DNA of 64,000 bases from UBA10646 sp046296295 (GTDB taxonomy: Bacteria > Bacteroidota > Bacteroidia > Chitinophagales > Chitinophagaceae): contig JBKBLG010000006.1 of the NCBI GenBank assembly GCA_046296295.1, positions 1 through 64,000 on the forward strand, read 5' to 3'. Shown here one piece after another: positions 53,924-63,306 of the stretch. A program made the translations under genes and the position numbers. Every line of letters starts with the position of its first letter. Positions within the stretch are counted from its first letter, which is position 1. The notes under the pieces were generated by a model. That model was given only the letters and a program-made list of their open reading frames with translations, ran no database searches and had not been told where the DNA came from.

Positions 53924-55162
53924 TTAAGCTTTAGGAAAAGCTTCTAGCACACTGGCTATGATACTAACGCATTTTTCTAATTGTTCTTGTGTAATGCACA
54001 AAGGTGGGGCAAAACGAATTTTATCGCCATGGGTAGGTTTGGCTAGTAGTCCATGAGCTTTCAGTTGCAAGCATATTTCCCAGGCAGCATCTTTATTCGG
54101 GTGATTAATTACAACTGCATTGAGTAGCCCTTTTCCGCGTACGCTTGCAATGAGTGGATTTTCAAGCTGTTGCAAAGCAGTTCTAAACCAAGCACCAAGT
54201 GTTGCGGCATTATCGGCCATGTGCTCATCTTTCAGTACTTGTAAGGCTTCCATTGCTACGGCACAAGCCAATGGGTTACCACCATAGGTGCTTCCATGCT
54301 CGCCCGGGTGTATGTTCATCATTACTTCATCGTTGGCAAGTACGGCACTTACTGGCATGGTACCACCACTTAATGCTTTTCCTAGTATTAAAATATCGGG
54401 TTTAACTTGCTCGTGGTCGCAAGCAAGCATTTTACCGGTGCGGCATAGGCCGGTTTGTATTTCATCAGCAATGAATAAAACACGATATAGGTCGCATAGG
54501 GCTCTTACACCTTTTAGGTAGCCATGGTCGGGCACTACAACACCAGCCTCACCTTGTATTGGTTCAACCATAAATGCGGCAACATTGCTGTTTTGAAATG
54601 CTTTTTCAAGTGCCTCAAGATTGTTATAAGGTACAAGGTCAAAACCGGGCATGTACGGGCCAAATTGGTGGTAGCTACTTGGGTCGGTGCTGCTGCTAAT
54701 AGCTGCTAAGGTTCGTCCCCAAAAATTGCCTTCTGCAAATACAATTCTAGCCGCATTTTCAGGGATTCCTTTTTTCACATATCCCCAACGTCGGGCAAGT
54801 TTAATGGCTGTTTCGCCTCCTTCAACACCCGTATTCATGGGCAATACCTTGTCAAAACCAAAATAGTTGGTAATGTATTGAGCATACTCGCCTAATAAGT
54901 TGCTGTGAAAAGCCCTGCTGGTAAGGGTTAGTTGCTGTGCTTGTGTAATTAATGCTTTGATGATGCGAGGGTGGCAATGGCCCTGATTCACTGCACTGTA
55001 ACCGCTCAAAAAATCAAAGTAACGGTTGCCATCAACATCGTACAAATAAACACCTTCACCACGTTCTAGTACTACCGGAATGGGGTGGTAATTGTGTGCT
55101 CCAAATTGTTCTTCTAAAGTTAAGTAATGCTGCGTTTTGCTGCTAAGTGTTGTTGTAAGCAT
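53924..55162 (-). CDS. rocD: ornithine aminotransferase
   Basis: A 412-residue class III aminotransferase (ATG 55162, MLTTTLSSKTQHYL). Features: GVYLYDVDGNRYFDFLSGYSAVNQGHCHPRI, NTGVEGGETAIKLARRWGY, FAEGNFWGRTLAAISSSTDPSSY, VEPIQGEAGVVVPDHGYL, FIADEIQTGLCRTGKMLACDH, and PLP-Lys in ILGKALSGGTMPVSAVL, all diagnostic of ornithine-oxo-acid transaminase (ornithine plus 2-oxoglutarate to glutamate semialdehyde plus glutamate). It could also act in proline/arginine exchange. No other arginine-pathway gene is adjacent. Confidence 0.94.
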   Translation of the reverse strand: MLTTTLSSKTQHYLTLEEQFGAHNYHPIPVVLERGEGVYLYDVDGNRYFDFLSGYSAVNQGHCHPRIIKALITQAQQLTLTSRAFHSNLLGEYAQYITNYFGFDKVLPMNTGVEGGETAIKLARRWGYVKKGIPENAARIVFAEGNFWGRTLAAISSSTDPSSYHQFGPYMPGFDLVPYNNLEALEKAFQNSNVAAFMVEPIQGEAGVVVPDHGYLKGVRALCDLYRVLFIADEIQTGLCRTGKMLACDHEQVKPDILILGKALSGGTMPVSAVLANDEVMMNIHPGEHGSTYGGNPLACAVAMEALQVLKDEHMADNAATLGAWFRTALQQLENPLIASVRGKGLLNAVVINHPNKDAAWEICLQLKAHGLLAKPTHGDKIRFAPPLCITQEQLEKCVSIIASVLEAFPKA

Positions 55163-55195
55163 ATAAAGCGTTTGTATGGCTGCGTTACCAGCCAA

Positions 55196-55494
55196 AATTA
55201 TTTTAATGAATAAAGTGGGTGAGCGAAGCCTAAAAAAAGTATAGTTCGCCTTACGGCAAATGTGCTTACGCTTTGGGATGATCTAAGAAATCAAGATTTA
55301 AGTGCAAAAAGTGCATTTACTTAGTATTGTATTGTGACCGCAAAATAACGGTTTTGCCCTTACGGGGAAATGAATAAAACAAGAAATTCATTGCCTGTGA
55401 ATGTTATCATTTACCGTAAGGATAAAAATATTTCACAAAAATTAGGCTGATTTAATGTAGTTGCCTACTTTTGCCGTCCGAAAAAATTACAGAG
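55196..55494. promoter_or_regulatory. divergent region rocD-rpmB rich in repeat copies
   Basis: A 299-bp gene-free interval with two exact repeat copies (55249, 55409 reverse) and one altered copy (55358), the densest cluster in intergenic DNA. The rpmB promoter lies at its right end. No open frame was found. Confidence 0.6.
55466..55473 (+). promoter_or_regulatory. rpmB promoter minus-7 element
   Basis: TACTTTTG followed by CCGTCC, identical over 14 bases to the element before rpoB. It is 22 bp before the rpmB ATG. The minus-33 side is weak (TTA, spacer about 21). Confidence 0.65.
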
Positions 55495-55731
55495 ATGGCA
55501 AGAGTATGTCAGGTAACCGGTAAGAAGCCAATAGGCGGTCATTATGTTTCTCACTCAAATATTAAGACCAAGCGTCGCTTTTTACCTAATTTACAAACAA
55601 AGCGTTTTTATTATGCCGAAGAAGATCGTTGGATAACTTTAAAGTTAACAGCCGATGCTTTACGTACAATCAATAAAAACGGCTTAGCAACCGTAATCAA
55701 AGAATTACGTGCTAAGGGTGAGAAAATCTAA
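55495..55731 (+). CDS. rpmB: 50S ribosomal protein L28
   Basis: A 78-residue protein. ATG 55495 (MARVCQVTGKKPIGGHYVSHSN) is chosen; the frame extends eight codons upstream into the promoter. CQVTGKKP, KTKRRFLPNLQTKRFY and the basic C terminus match L28. It begins the rpmB-rpmG-DUF4295 trio with its own promoter (TACTTTTG, 55466). Confidence 0.95.
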   Translation: MARVCQVTGKKPIGGHYVSHSNIKTKRRFLPNLQTKRFYYAEEDRWITLKLTADALRTINKNGLATVIKELRAKGEKI

Positions 55732-55758
55732 TTGTTAACCGCATTAAATTACCGATAA

Positions 55759-55941
55759 ATGGCAAAGAAGGGCAATAGAGTTCAGGTAATTCTTGAATGT
55801 ACAGAGCACAAAAACTCTGGCCAAGCTGGTACAAGCCGCTACATTACTGTAAAAAACAAGAAAAATACGCCTGAGCGTTTGGAGTTAAAAAAATATAACC
55901 CCATCTTGAAAAAAGTTACTGTTCACAAAGAAATTAAATAA
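55759..55941 (+). CDS. rpmG: 50S ribosomal protein L33
   Basis: A 60-residue protein, MAKKGNRVQVILECTEHK..GTSRYITVKNKKNTPERLELKKYNPILKKVTVHKEIK, which is L33. Only the first Cys is present, so it is the non-zinc type. It lies 27 bp after rpmB and 2 bp before the DUF4295 gene. Confidence 0.95.
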   Translation: MAKKGNRVQVILECTEHKNSGQAGTSRYITVKNKKNTPERLELKKYNPILKKVTVHKEIK

Positions 55942-55943
55942 TC

Positions 55944-56117
55944 ATGGCAAAGGCAGCTTCAAAGAACGCGAAGATTAAAGACCTTAAGGCATCTGCCGAG
56001 GCAAAGAACTGGACCAAAGTTATTAGAGCTGTACGCAGCCCTAAAACTGGTGCCTACACTTTCAAAGAGCAAATTGTTCACAAAGATAAAGTGAACGATT
56101 TCTTAGCACAGAAATAA
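55944..56117 (+). CDS. DUF4295 ribosome-associated small protein
   Basis: A 57-codon gene, MAKAASKNAKIKDL..KASAEAKNW..KVIRAVRSPKTGAYTF..EQIVHKDKVNDFL. It is strongly basic and lies two bases after rpmG, the constant position of the DUF4295 family in Bacteroidota. Its exact function is unproven; genomic context points to the ribosome. It is followed by a terminator. Confidence 0.9.
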   Translation: MAKAASKNAKIKDLKASAEAKNWTKVIRAVRSPKTGAYTFKEQIVHKDKVNDFLAQK

Positions 56118-56150
56118 ACCGTTCGGGCTTACCGGATGAAACATACTCAT

Positions 56151-56179
56151 AAAAGCTTTCCCGCGTGGAAGGCTTTTTG
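56151..56179 (+). terminator. terminator of the rpmB-rpmG-DUF4295 unit
   Basis: AAAAGCTTTCC pairs with GGAAGGCTTTTT across CGCGT with one imperfect position; a T-run follows. It separates the ribosomal trio from ftsY. Confidence 0.75.
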
Positions 56180-56242
56180 TGTTTCAAGTATTTCGGCGAT
56201 TAAAAGTAATATTGCTACTCATTAAAGTACATTTAAAGTATC

Positions 56243-57205
56243 ATGGGTTTTTTCGATAAATTATTTGGCAAGAAAGAAAAAGAAAGCCTCAACCAAGGTT
56301 TAGAAAAAACCAAGGAAACCTTCTTTTCTAAAATTACTAAAGCTATTGCTGGCAAAAGCTCTGTAGATGAAGAAGTGCTCGACCAACTGGAAGAAGCGCT
56401 TATCACTGCCGATGTAGGCCTCGATACAACCATAAAAATCATTCAGAATATTGAAGCTCGTGTAGCCAGAGATAAATATGTTGGTACCGATGAGTTGAAC
56501 AAAATTTTGCAAAGCGAAATTCAAGCCGTACTTACCGATGCACCAGAAGATAGCTATAAACAATTTGGCCTGCCCGAAGGAAAAAAGCCCTATGTGCTTT
56601 TGGTGGTAGGTGTTAATGGTGTGGGTAAAACAACTACCATTGGTAAGTTAGCTTACAATTTTAAATCAACCGGCAAGTCGGTGCTATTAGGTGCTGCTGA
56701 TACTTTTAGAGCAGCAGCCGTAGATCAATTAACCATTTGGAGCGAACGTGTGGGTGTACCTATTGTGAAACAAGCTATGGGTAGCGACCCCGGTGCCGTG
56801 GCGTTTGATGCAGTGCAAAGTGCCGTTAGTCGTGGTGCCGATGTTGTAATTATTGATACCGCTGGCCGCCTACATAATAAGGCACATTTGATGGATGAAT
56901 TAAGTAAGATTAAACGTGTTATTAAAAAAGTAATCCCCGATGCGCCGCACGAAGTATTATTGGTACTCGATGGTAGCACCGGCCAAAATGCATTAGAGCA
57001 AGCCAAGCAATTCACTGCTGTTACCGATGTATCGGCGTTGGCAATTACAAAACTTGATGGTACGGCCAAAGGAGGTATTGTATTGGCTATAGCAAGTCAA
57101 CTGAATATTCCGGTGAAGTACATAGGTGTGGGTGAAAAAATGCACGATTTACTGATTTTCGATAAACATGAGTTTGTGGATAGTTTGTTTAGTCTTAATA
57201 AATAA
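56243..57205 (+). CDS. ftsY: signal recognition particle receptor FtsY
   Basis: A 320-residue SRP-type GTPase. N-terminal basic/acidic helix and N domain (about 1-110), G1 GVNGVGKTTTIGKLA near residue 123, DTFRAAAVDQL, VIIDTAGRLHNKAHLMDEL, TKLDGTAKGGIVLAI, and C-terminal VKYIGVGEKMHDLLIFDKHEFVDSLF. It is shorter than E. coli FtsY because it lacks the acidic A domain, as usual in Bacteroidota. It docks SRP-ribosome complexes at the membrane. rimO follows 21 bp on. Confidence 0.96.
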   Translation: MGFFDKLFGKKEKESLNQGLEKTKETFFSKITKAIAGKSSVDEEVLDQLEEALITADVGLDTTIKIIQNIEARVARDKYVGTDELNKILQSEIQAVLTDAPEDSYKQFGLPEGKKPYVLLVVGVNGVGKTTTIGKLAYNFKSTGKSVLLGAADTFRAAAVDQLTIWSERVGVPIVKQAMGSDPGAVAFDAVQSAVSRGADVVIIDTAGRLHNKAHLMDELSKIKRVIKKVIPDAPHEVLLVLDGSTGQNALEQAKQFTAVTDVSALAITKLDGTAKGGIVLAIASQLNIPVKYIGVGEKMHDLLIFDKHEFVDSLFSLNK

Positions 57206-57226
57206 ACAGCATAAAAACAGAAACTA

Positions 57227-58537
57227 GTGAAAGCACGTACTTTAAAACAAGATAAGGTTAATATTATAACACTTGGCTGTAGTAAAAATTTAGTGGATAG
57301 TGAAGTATTAAGTGGTCAGTTAGCTGCTAACGATATTGCTGTAGTACATGAAAACGATAAGCTAGATCATAATATTGTAGTAATTAACACTTGCGGTTTT
57401 ATTGACAAGGCGAAAGAAGAAAGTGTTAATACAATTCTCGAACAAGTATCGCTCAAGAAAAAAGGTAAGCTCGATAAAGTATACGTAACGGGCTGTTTAA
57501 GTGAGCGTTATCGTGGCGATTTAGAAACCGAGATACCTGAAGTAGATGCTTGGTTTGGTACATTAGAATTACCGCTGATTTTAAAACAATTTAATGCCGA
57601 CTATAAAACAGAATTACTCGGTGAACGTTTATTGGCAACCCCTAAACATTATGCATACTTGAAAATAAGTGAGGGGTGCAACAGAACTTGTAGTTTTTGT
57701 GCTATTCCATTAATGCGTGGTAAGCATGTGAGCAAAACCATGGAGGCTATTGTTACTGAAGCCGAGCATTTAGTGAAAAATGGAGTGAAGGAAATCATGC
57801 TCATTGCACAAGAGTTAACCTACTATGGTTTAGACATTTATAAAGAGCGTAAGCTTGCCGAATTATTACGTCGTTTAAGTGATGTTCAAGGTTTAGAATG
57901 GATACGTTTGCATTATGCATATCCGAATAAATTTCCACTCGATGTATTAGAAGTAATGAAAGAGCGTAGCAATATTTGTAACTACCTCGATATGCCATTA
58001 CAGCACGCTAGCAACAATATGCTCAAAGCCATGAAACGCCAAAGCACAAGGCAAGAAATGGAAGCCCTCATTGCTAACATCAGAGCCATTAATCCAGATA
58101 TATGCTTACGCACAACACTCATTGCGGGCTTCCCTGGCGAAACTAGAGAGGATATTGAGGAGCTAAAAGATTTCTTAACACGTATGCGTTTCGATAGAGT
58201 GGGCATTTTCACCTATAGCCACGAAGAAAATACCAGTGCCTACGAGTTAGCAGATGATATTTCTGCCGAAGAAAAACAGGCAAGAGCACAAGAAATAATG
58301 GAGCTGCAACAAGAAATTAGCTACGAAAAAAATCAAGAAAAAGTTGGTAAGATTTTTAAAGTAATAGTTGATAAAAAAGAAGCCGGGCGCTACTTAGGTC
58401 GTACAGAGTTTGATAGTGTAGAGGTTGATAATGAAGTAGTAATTCATAGCACTAAAAAGCTAGCCATCGGCAGCTTTGTGCAAGTGAGAATTACGAAAGC
58501 ATACGATTACGACTTAGAAGGTGAAGTAGTTGCTTAG
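57227..58537 (+). CDS. rimO: ribosomal protein S12 methylthiotransferase
   Basis: A 436-residue radical-SAM enzyme: an N-terminal MTTase domain with three cluster cysteines (LGCSKNLVDSE, NTCGFIDKAKEE, VTGCLSERY), the radical-SAM motif CNRTCSFC near 150, and a C-terminal TRAM domain. GCSKNLVDSE and YLDMPLQHASNNMLKAMKR mark RimO and not MiaB. It modifies Asp of S12. GTG is used as start (57227), 21 bp after ftsY. Confidence 0.95.
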   Translation: MKARTLKQDKVNIITLGCSKNLVDSEVLSGQLAANDIAVVHENDKLDHNIVVINTCGFIDKAKEESVNTILEQVSLKKKGKLDKVYVTGCLSERYRGDLETEIPEVDAWFGTLELPLILKQFNADYKTELLGERLLATPKHYAYLKISEGCNRTCSFCAIPLMRGKHVSKTMEAIVTEAEHLVKNGVKEIMLIAQELTYYGLDIYKERKLAELLRRLSDVQGLEWIRLHYAYPNKFPLDVLEVMKERSNICNYLDMPLQHASNNMLKAMKRQSTRQEMEALIANIRAINPDICLRTTLIAGFPGETREDIEELKDFLTRMRFDRVGIFTYSHEENTSAYELADDISAEEKQARAQEIMELQQEISYEKNQEKVGKIFKVIVDKKEAGRYLGRTEFDSVEVDNEVVIHSTKKLAIGSFVQVRITKAYDYDLEGEVVA

Positions 58538-58572
58538 ATGCATCATTCGCGGCAATAAAATCATAATTTACA

Positions 58573-58606
58573 AGAAAGGTGGTCTACAAACCACCTTTCT
58601 GCTTTT
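58573..58606 (+). terminator. rimO terminator
   Basis: AGAAAGGTGGT (58573-58583) pairs with ACCACCTTTCT (58590-58600) over a 6-nt loop; TTTT follows two bases later. The bshC frame could open upstream at 58579, but its ATG 58636 lies beyond this stem. Confidence 0.85.
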
Positions 58607-58635
58607 ACTTCGTAACTCAAATAAAGTTACAACCC

Positions 58636-60252
58636 ATGGAGTGCGATTGTGTTACCCTGCCTTACGAACAAACAGCTTATTTTAGTACCCTTGTTACCGA
58701 TTATATCAAGCAATCGCCTCGCTTAGCATCGTTTTACGCATATGCCCCTAATATCGATGGTGTAAAAGCTGCCATTGCCCGGCGTAAGCAGTTTGCAACG
58801 GCTAGGAAGGCATTAATAACAGCACTAACCGAACAGTATCAGCAGATGCCTAATGCTAATATTGTACAGGCGCAAATTGCTTTGTTAGCACATGAAAATA
58901 CATTCACAGTAACCACAGCACATCAGCCCAATATTGCCACCGGGCCGCTATACTTTATATACAAAATTGCACACGCCATACAGCTTAGTCGCCACTTGCA
59001 GCAGCAAATGCCCGAATACAATTTTGTACCTGTGTATTACATGGGTAGCGAAGATGCCGACCTCGAAGAACTTAATCATTTTACTATTGATGGTAAGCGC
59101 TACACATGGCATACCAATCAAACTGGTGCAGTTGGCCGCATGTTGGTAGATGAAGCCTTTATAGCATTATTACAACAGCTCGAAAAACAAATTAGTGTAT
59201 TACCTTACGGTAAATGGTGGCTCCAGGCGTTACAAACACATTATAAAATTGGTGTAAGTATACAAGATGCAACATGCTCCCTTGTACACGAACTATTTGG
59301 TAACAAAGGTTTAATTATACTCATACCTGATAACAAGTTACTAAAAGCAACATTTACGCAAGTAATTCAACAAGAAATTACAACACAGTTTTCAAGCAAT
59401 GCAGTAACTGCTACCATTCAACAGCTTGTTGATAAAGGTTATAAAGTGCAAGCTGCAGGTAGAGATATTAACTTGTTTTACCTTACGGGCAATAAAAGAG
59501 AGCGCATCACAAAAACAAATGATGGTAATTTTGAAGTACCTACCCTAGGCTTATCATTTACGCAAGTAGAACTTTTACAATTAGTACACGAGCAACCAGA
59601 ACTTTTCAGCCCTAATGTAATATTAAGAGGTGTATTTCAAGAAACCGTTTTACCCAATGTTGCTTTTATTGGCGGAGGTGGTGAATTAGCTTATTGGTTG
59701 GAGTTGAAAGCCGTTTTTGAAGCTGCGGCAGTGCCCTATCCGGTACTTGTATTACGCAACTCTTTTTTAATAATGCAGCAGCAGCAATGGCAGCAGTGGC
59801 AAAGGTTAGGCTTCGATGAAGTGCATTTATTTCAACCAACGCATCAACTATTAACAGCTTATGTGGAGCAGCATAGCGAAGCTCCGTTACTCTTAGAAAC
59901 AACTATGGAGGCACTACAAAATATGTACGAACAATTGGCACAACAAGTAGCGCAAGTTGATAGTACTTTAGTGCCGCATGTAGCAAGCTTACAAACAAGG
60001 GCTGCCAAAAAAATTACCCAATTAGAACAAAAGTTATTAAGAGCAGAGAAGCGAAAATTCAGCGAACAACAATTGCAAATTCAACGCATACAATCACAGC
60101 TATTTCCTAACAATAACCTACAAGAACGTGTTGAAAATATAGGCGGTTTCGTATCTCGTTATGGGAAAGATTTTATACAACAACTACTTACCAATAGCTT
60201 AACTTTAGAACAAAAATTTTCTATACTCTTATTACCCAATTTTACGCAATGA
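58636..60252 (+). CDS. bshC: bacillithiol biosynthesis cysteine-adding enzyme BshC
   Basis: A 538-residue BshC. ATG 58636 (MECDCVTLPYEQT) is chosen, beyond the rimO terminator. Conserved parts: TTAHQPNIATGPLYFIYKIAHAI (nucleotide site), PEYNFVPVYYMGSEDADLEELNHF, INLFYLTGNKRERI, SPNVILRGVFQETVLPNVAFIGGGGELAYWLELKAVF, and a long C-terminal coiled coil. It adds cysteine to GlcN-malate, the last step of bacillithiol synthesis. The bshA and bshB genes are not in the window. It contains a copy of the repeat (59203) read as PYGKW and a variant at 59481. Confidence 0.93.
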   Translation: MECDCVTLPYEQTAYFSTLVTDYIKQSPRLASFYAYAPNIDGVKAAIARRKQFATARKALITALTEQYQQMPNANIVQAQIALLAHENTFTVTTAHQPNIATGPLYFIYKIAHAIQLSRHLQQQMPEYNFVPVYYMGSEDADLEELNHFTIDGKRYTWHTNQTGAVGRMLVDEAFIALLQQLEKQISVLPYGKWWLQALQTHYKIGVSIQDATCSLVHELFGNKGLIILIPDNKLLKATFTQVIQQEITTQFSSNAVTATIQQLVDKGYKVQAAGRDINLFYLTGNKRERITKTNDGNFEVPTLGLSFTQVELLQLVHEQPELFSPNVILRGVFQETVLPNVAFIGGGGELAYWLELKAVFEAAAVPYPVLVLRNSFLIMQQQQWQQWQRLGFDEVHLFQPTHQLLTAYVEQHSEAPLLLETTMEALQNMYEQLAQQVAQVDSTLVPHVASLQTRAAKKITQLEQKLLRAEKRKFSEQQLQIQRIQSQLFPNNNLQERVENIGGFVSRYGKDFIQQLLTNSLTLEQKFSILLLPNFTQ

Positions 60253-60295
60253 TCATAGAGAACATCTGGCACTCCTTTATACAATAAATTAAGCT

Positions 60296-60820
60296 TTACA
60301 CATCAGCGTCAAAATCATTAGGCCATTGTTTTTGTAAGAGTGTCACCTTTTCTAATACGCTAGCTTCCATACTTTGCTTGTATTGCTCCATGGCTTTGCG
60401 AATATGTTCATTGCTGGCACCAATAATTTGTGTTGCAAGTAGTCCGGCGTTTTTAGCTGCATTCAAAGCCACTGTTGCCACCGGCACACCGTTAGGCATT
60501 TGTAAAATGCTTAAAACACTATCCCAACCATCAATACTATTGCTACTTTTAATAGGTACACCAATAACAGGAAGCGGTGTAATAGATGCTATCATGCCCG
60601 GTAAATGAGCAGCACCGCCAGCACCAGCAATAACTACCTGTAAGCCACGAGTTGCTGCTTGTTGTGCATATGTTACCATACGCAATGGAGTTCTATGTGC
60701 CGATACTACTGTAAGCTCAAACGCAATGTTGAACGTTTGTAATATAGCTGCAGCATCTTTCATGATAGTAAGGTCACTATCACTACCCATCACAATGCCT
60801 ACTAAGGGGTTATTACTCAT
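60296..60820 (-). CDS. purE: N5-carboxyaminoimidazole ribonucleotide mutase
   Basis: A 174-residue class I PurE: VGIVMGSDSDLTIM, VVSAHRTPLRMV, VIAGAGGAAHLPGMIAS, TPLPVIGVPIKSS, DSVLSILQMPNGVPVATVALNAAKNAGLLA. It moves the carboxylate of N5-CAIR to give CAIR in purine synthesis. Its start overlaps the purK stop by 8 nt, so the two are coupled. Confidence 0.96.
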   Translation of the reverse strand: MSNNPLVGIVMGSDSDLTIMKDAAAILQTFNIAFELTVVSAHRTPLRMVTYAQQAATRGLQVVIAGAGGAAHLPGMIASITPLPVIGVPIKSSNSIDGWDSVLSILQMPNGVPVATVALNAAKNAGLLATQIIGASNEHIRKAMEQYKQSMEASVLEKVTLLQKQWPNDFDADV

Positions 60821-61949
60821 GGTTGGTATTGTTTGAAATTACTTTTAAAGCATGCTTTACTAGATTGGCTTTGTGCATAACATCTGTAACATCTTTACCT
60901 ACAATAGTTACATGGCCCATTTTTCTGCCTGGCTTGGTATGATGCTTACCATATAAATGCACATACACATTTTCCATCCGTAGGGTGTCTTGTAAGCCTT
61001 CATAGTGGGCAACGCCGTAATGGTTAGGTGCACCAATTAAATTCACCAAAGCACTAGTACTACGGGCATTGGTATTACCCAAAGGGTAGTTTAAAAGAAT
61101 ACGCAAAAGCATATCGTATTGGCTACACTCATGTGCTTCAATAGTATGATGCCCACTGTTATGTACCCTTGGAGCTGTTTCGTTAACCAGTACTTCGCCA
61201 TTAATATCTACAAACATTTCAACCGCAAATAAACCAGCACTATTTAAAGCCTTCACTACTTTCAGTGCAATTGCTTCTGCTCGCCACAGCGTTTGGTCGG
61301 TCAAGCTGGCTGGGGCTAGCTGATAGTCTAATAGATTCAAAATTGGATCGAACAACATTTCAACAGGTGGATACAGTGCGGTACTGCCATCTTGCCCAAC
61401 AGCCACAATAATAGCAATTTCTTTAGCAATGGGCACCATTTTTTCAAGTACAGCAGGGGCATTAAAACCTTGCGGTAAATCGGCTTCGCTCTTCAGAATT
61501 TGTACACCTTTGCCATCGTAACCACCTTCACCTAATTTGTGCACTGCGGGTAAAAAATGTACATGTTCAGATAAGTGGCTCTGTTGTTCAGTAACTACAA
61601 ATGGAGCACTAGGTATACCATATTCCTGATACAGTGTTTTCTGATGAATTTTATTTTTGATGGTTCTAATAGCACTAGCTGATGGTATCACCCGTACTCC
61701 TTCTTGTTCAAGTTGTTCTAGTGCGGCAACATTAACGGCTTCAATTTCAATGGTTAAAACATCTACTTGTTTTCCAAAATGGTATACCGTATCAAAGTCT
61801 TGAATGTTGCCTTTTATAAAATGATGGCACAAATGTGCAGCCGGGCATTGTGGATCGTTTTCTAAAACGTATGTAGTAACTGTGTAATTCGCAGCAGCTT
61901 GAAGTAGCATGCGGCCTAGTTGACCGCCACCTAAAATACCCATTTTCAT
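60813..61949 (-). CDS. purK: 5-(carboxyamino)imidazole ribonucleotide synthase
   Basis: A 378-residue ATP-grasp enzyme. ATG 61949 (MKMGILGGGQLGRMLLQAAANY) is chosen; the open frame extends 27 codons further upstream without conservation. Evidence: PAAHLCHHFIKGN, VDVLTIEIEAVNVAALEQL, KLGEGGYDGKGVQIL, EKMVPIAKEIAIIVAVG, VEMFVDINGEVLVNETAPRVHNSGHHTIEAHECSQYDMLLR. It makes N5-CAIR for PurE, which follows with overlap. A repeat copy at 61468 lies in the codons around LPQGF. Confidence 0.96.
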   Translation of the reverse strand: MKMGILGGGQLGRMLLQAAANYTVTTYVLENDPQCPAAHLCHHFIKGNIQDFDTVYHFGKQVDVLTIEIEAVNVAALEQLEQEGVRVIPSASAIRTIKNKIHQKTLYQEYGIPSAPFVVTEQQSHLSEHVHFLPAVHKLGEGGYDGKGVQILKSEADLPQGFNAPAVLEKMVPIAKEIAIIVAVGQDGSTALYPPVEMLFDPILNLLDYQLAPASLTDQTLWRAEAIALKVVKALNSAGLFAVEMFVDINGEVLVNETAPRVHNSGHHTIEAHECSQYDMLLRILLNYPLGNTNARSTSALVNLIGAPNHYGVAHYEGLQDTLRMENVYVHLYGKHHTKPGRKMGHVTIVGKDVTDVMHKANLVKHALKVISNNTNHE

Positions 61950-62005
61950 AGAACGAAGATACATGAACCAATAGTTGTAGAATACAGCAGTTTCTTTACT
62001 TTTAC

Positions 62006-62104
62006 ATGCAAATGTTACCTGATTACCCACATAAATTGTTCAACGATGAACGCTTTAGCTTTCCATTGTTAATGGAAACGCTCGCAATGGGTGATATTTT
62101 CTAG
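62006..62104 (+). CDS. possible small ORF (32 codons)
   Basis: ATG 62006 to TAG 62102-62104, MQMLPDYPHKLFNDERF..LLMETLAMGDIF. It lies in the purK-hppD gap, just after a TACTTTTA element, and has a balanced, protein-like composition. It could be a real microprotein, the decayed start of a lost gene, or chance. I recognise no family. Confidence 0.25.
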   Translation: MQMLPDYPHKLFNDERFSFPLLMETLAMGDIF

Positions 62105-62149
62105 TGCAATCCTAGCCTTTTTTTATTTCTTTTTATATAAATATTATAT

Positions 62150-63283
62150 ATGAATACATTGGTGGCAACCCAATTGCAGCAAGCTGCTGCAACCGACTTT
62201 TTGCCTTTGCAAGGCACCGATTATGTTGAGTTTTATGTTGGCAACGCAAAGCAAGCGGCACATTTCTACAGAACCGCTTTTGGCTTTCAAGCATTAGCTT
62301 ATGCTGGCCCAGAAACTGGTGTTAAAGACAAGGCGAGTTATGCGATTCGCCAAAACAAGCTCACATTTGTTTTTACAACTGCGTTGAGAACCAATAACGC
62401 TATTGCAGATCATGTATACAAGCATGGCGATGGTGTTAAATTTCTTTCCTTGCGGGTAAATGATGCTACAGATGCATGGCATCAAACTACAAGCCGAGGT
62501 GCTAAGAGTTATATGGAACCAACTCGTTTGTCTGATAAAGATGGCGAAGTTATAATGAGTGGTATTCATACCTATGGCGATACTGTTCACCTCTTTATAG
62601 AGCGTAACAACTATACAGGTCCTTTTTTGCCAGGCTTTGTGGCATGGAATACACCTTATTACAACCCTGGTGAAACTGGTCTATTATATGTAGATCATTG
62701 TGTGGGTAATGTGGGCTGGAACCAAATGAATCCATGGGTGAAATTTTATGAAGAGGTAATGGGCTTCAGAAACATTTTAAGTTTCGATGATAAGGATATT
62801 TCAACTGAATATTCTGCACTCATGAGTAAAGTGATGAGTAATGGTAACGGTTATGTGAAATTTCCTATTAACGAGCCAGCCGAAGGCAAAAAGAAAAGTC
62901 AGGTAGAAGAGTATCTCGATTTTTATAACGGCGAAGGTGTACAACACGTTGCTTTGGCTACCAATAACATTATTGAAACTGTTACAGCTTTAAGAAACAG
63001 AGGTGTTGAGTTTCTGCGTGTTCCAGGTAGTTATTACGATACCGTGTTAGATAGGGTAGGAACTATTGATGAAGATTTGGCCCCCCTTCGTGAATTAGGT
63101 ATTTTAATAGATAGAGATGAAGAAGGTTATTTGTTGCAGATTTTTACTAAACCCGTAGAAGACAGGCCAACACTTTTTTTCGAAATTATTCAGCGTAAAG
63201 GTGCGAAGAGCTTTGGTAAAGGCAACTTTAAAGCCTTGTTTGAAGCACTGGAAAGAGAGCAAGACTTAAGAGGTAATTTGTAA
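62150..63283 (+). CDS. hppD: 4-hydroxyphenylpyruvate dioxygenase
   Basis: A 377-residue Fe(II) dioxygenase of two VOC domains. N-terminal DYVEFYVGNAKQAAHFYRTAFGF; C-terminal metal ligands His near 183 (VDHCVGNV), His near 265 (GVQHVALAT) and Glu near 345 (FFEIIQRKG); FVAWNTPYYNPGETGLLYVDH and RVPGSYYDT are diagnostic. It converts 4-hydroxyphenylpyruvate to homogentisate in tyrosine breakdown. Homogentisate dioxygenase, usually nearby, is not in the window. The leader is 45 bp of AT-rich DNA. A variant repeat copy is at 62448. Confidence 0.95.
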   Translation: MNTLVATQLQQAAATDFLPLQGTDYVEFYVGNAKQAAHFYRTAFGFQALAYAGPETGVKDKASYAIRQNKLTFVFTTALRTNNAIADHVYKHGDGVKFLSLRVNDATDAWHQTTSRGAKSYMEPTRLSDKDGEVIMSGIHTYGDTVHLFIERNNYTGPFLPGFVAWNTPYYNPGETGLLYVDHCVGNVGWNQMNPWVKFYEEVMGFRNILSFDDKDISTEYSALMSKVMSNGNGYVKFPINEPAEGKKKSQVEEYLDFYNGEGVQHVALATNNIIETVTALRNRGVEFLRVPGSYYDTVLDRVGTIDEDLAPLRELGILIDRDEEGYLLQIFTKPVEDRPTLFFEIIQRKGAKSFGKGNFKALFEALEREQDLRGNL

Positions 63284-63306
63284 TACAGCTTATTTTATAG
63301 ATTCGG

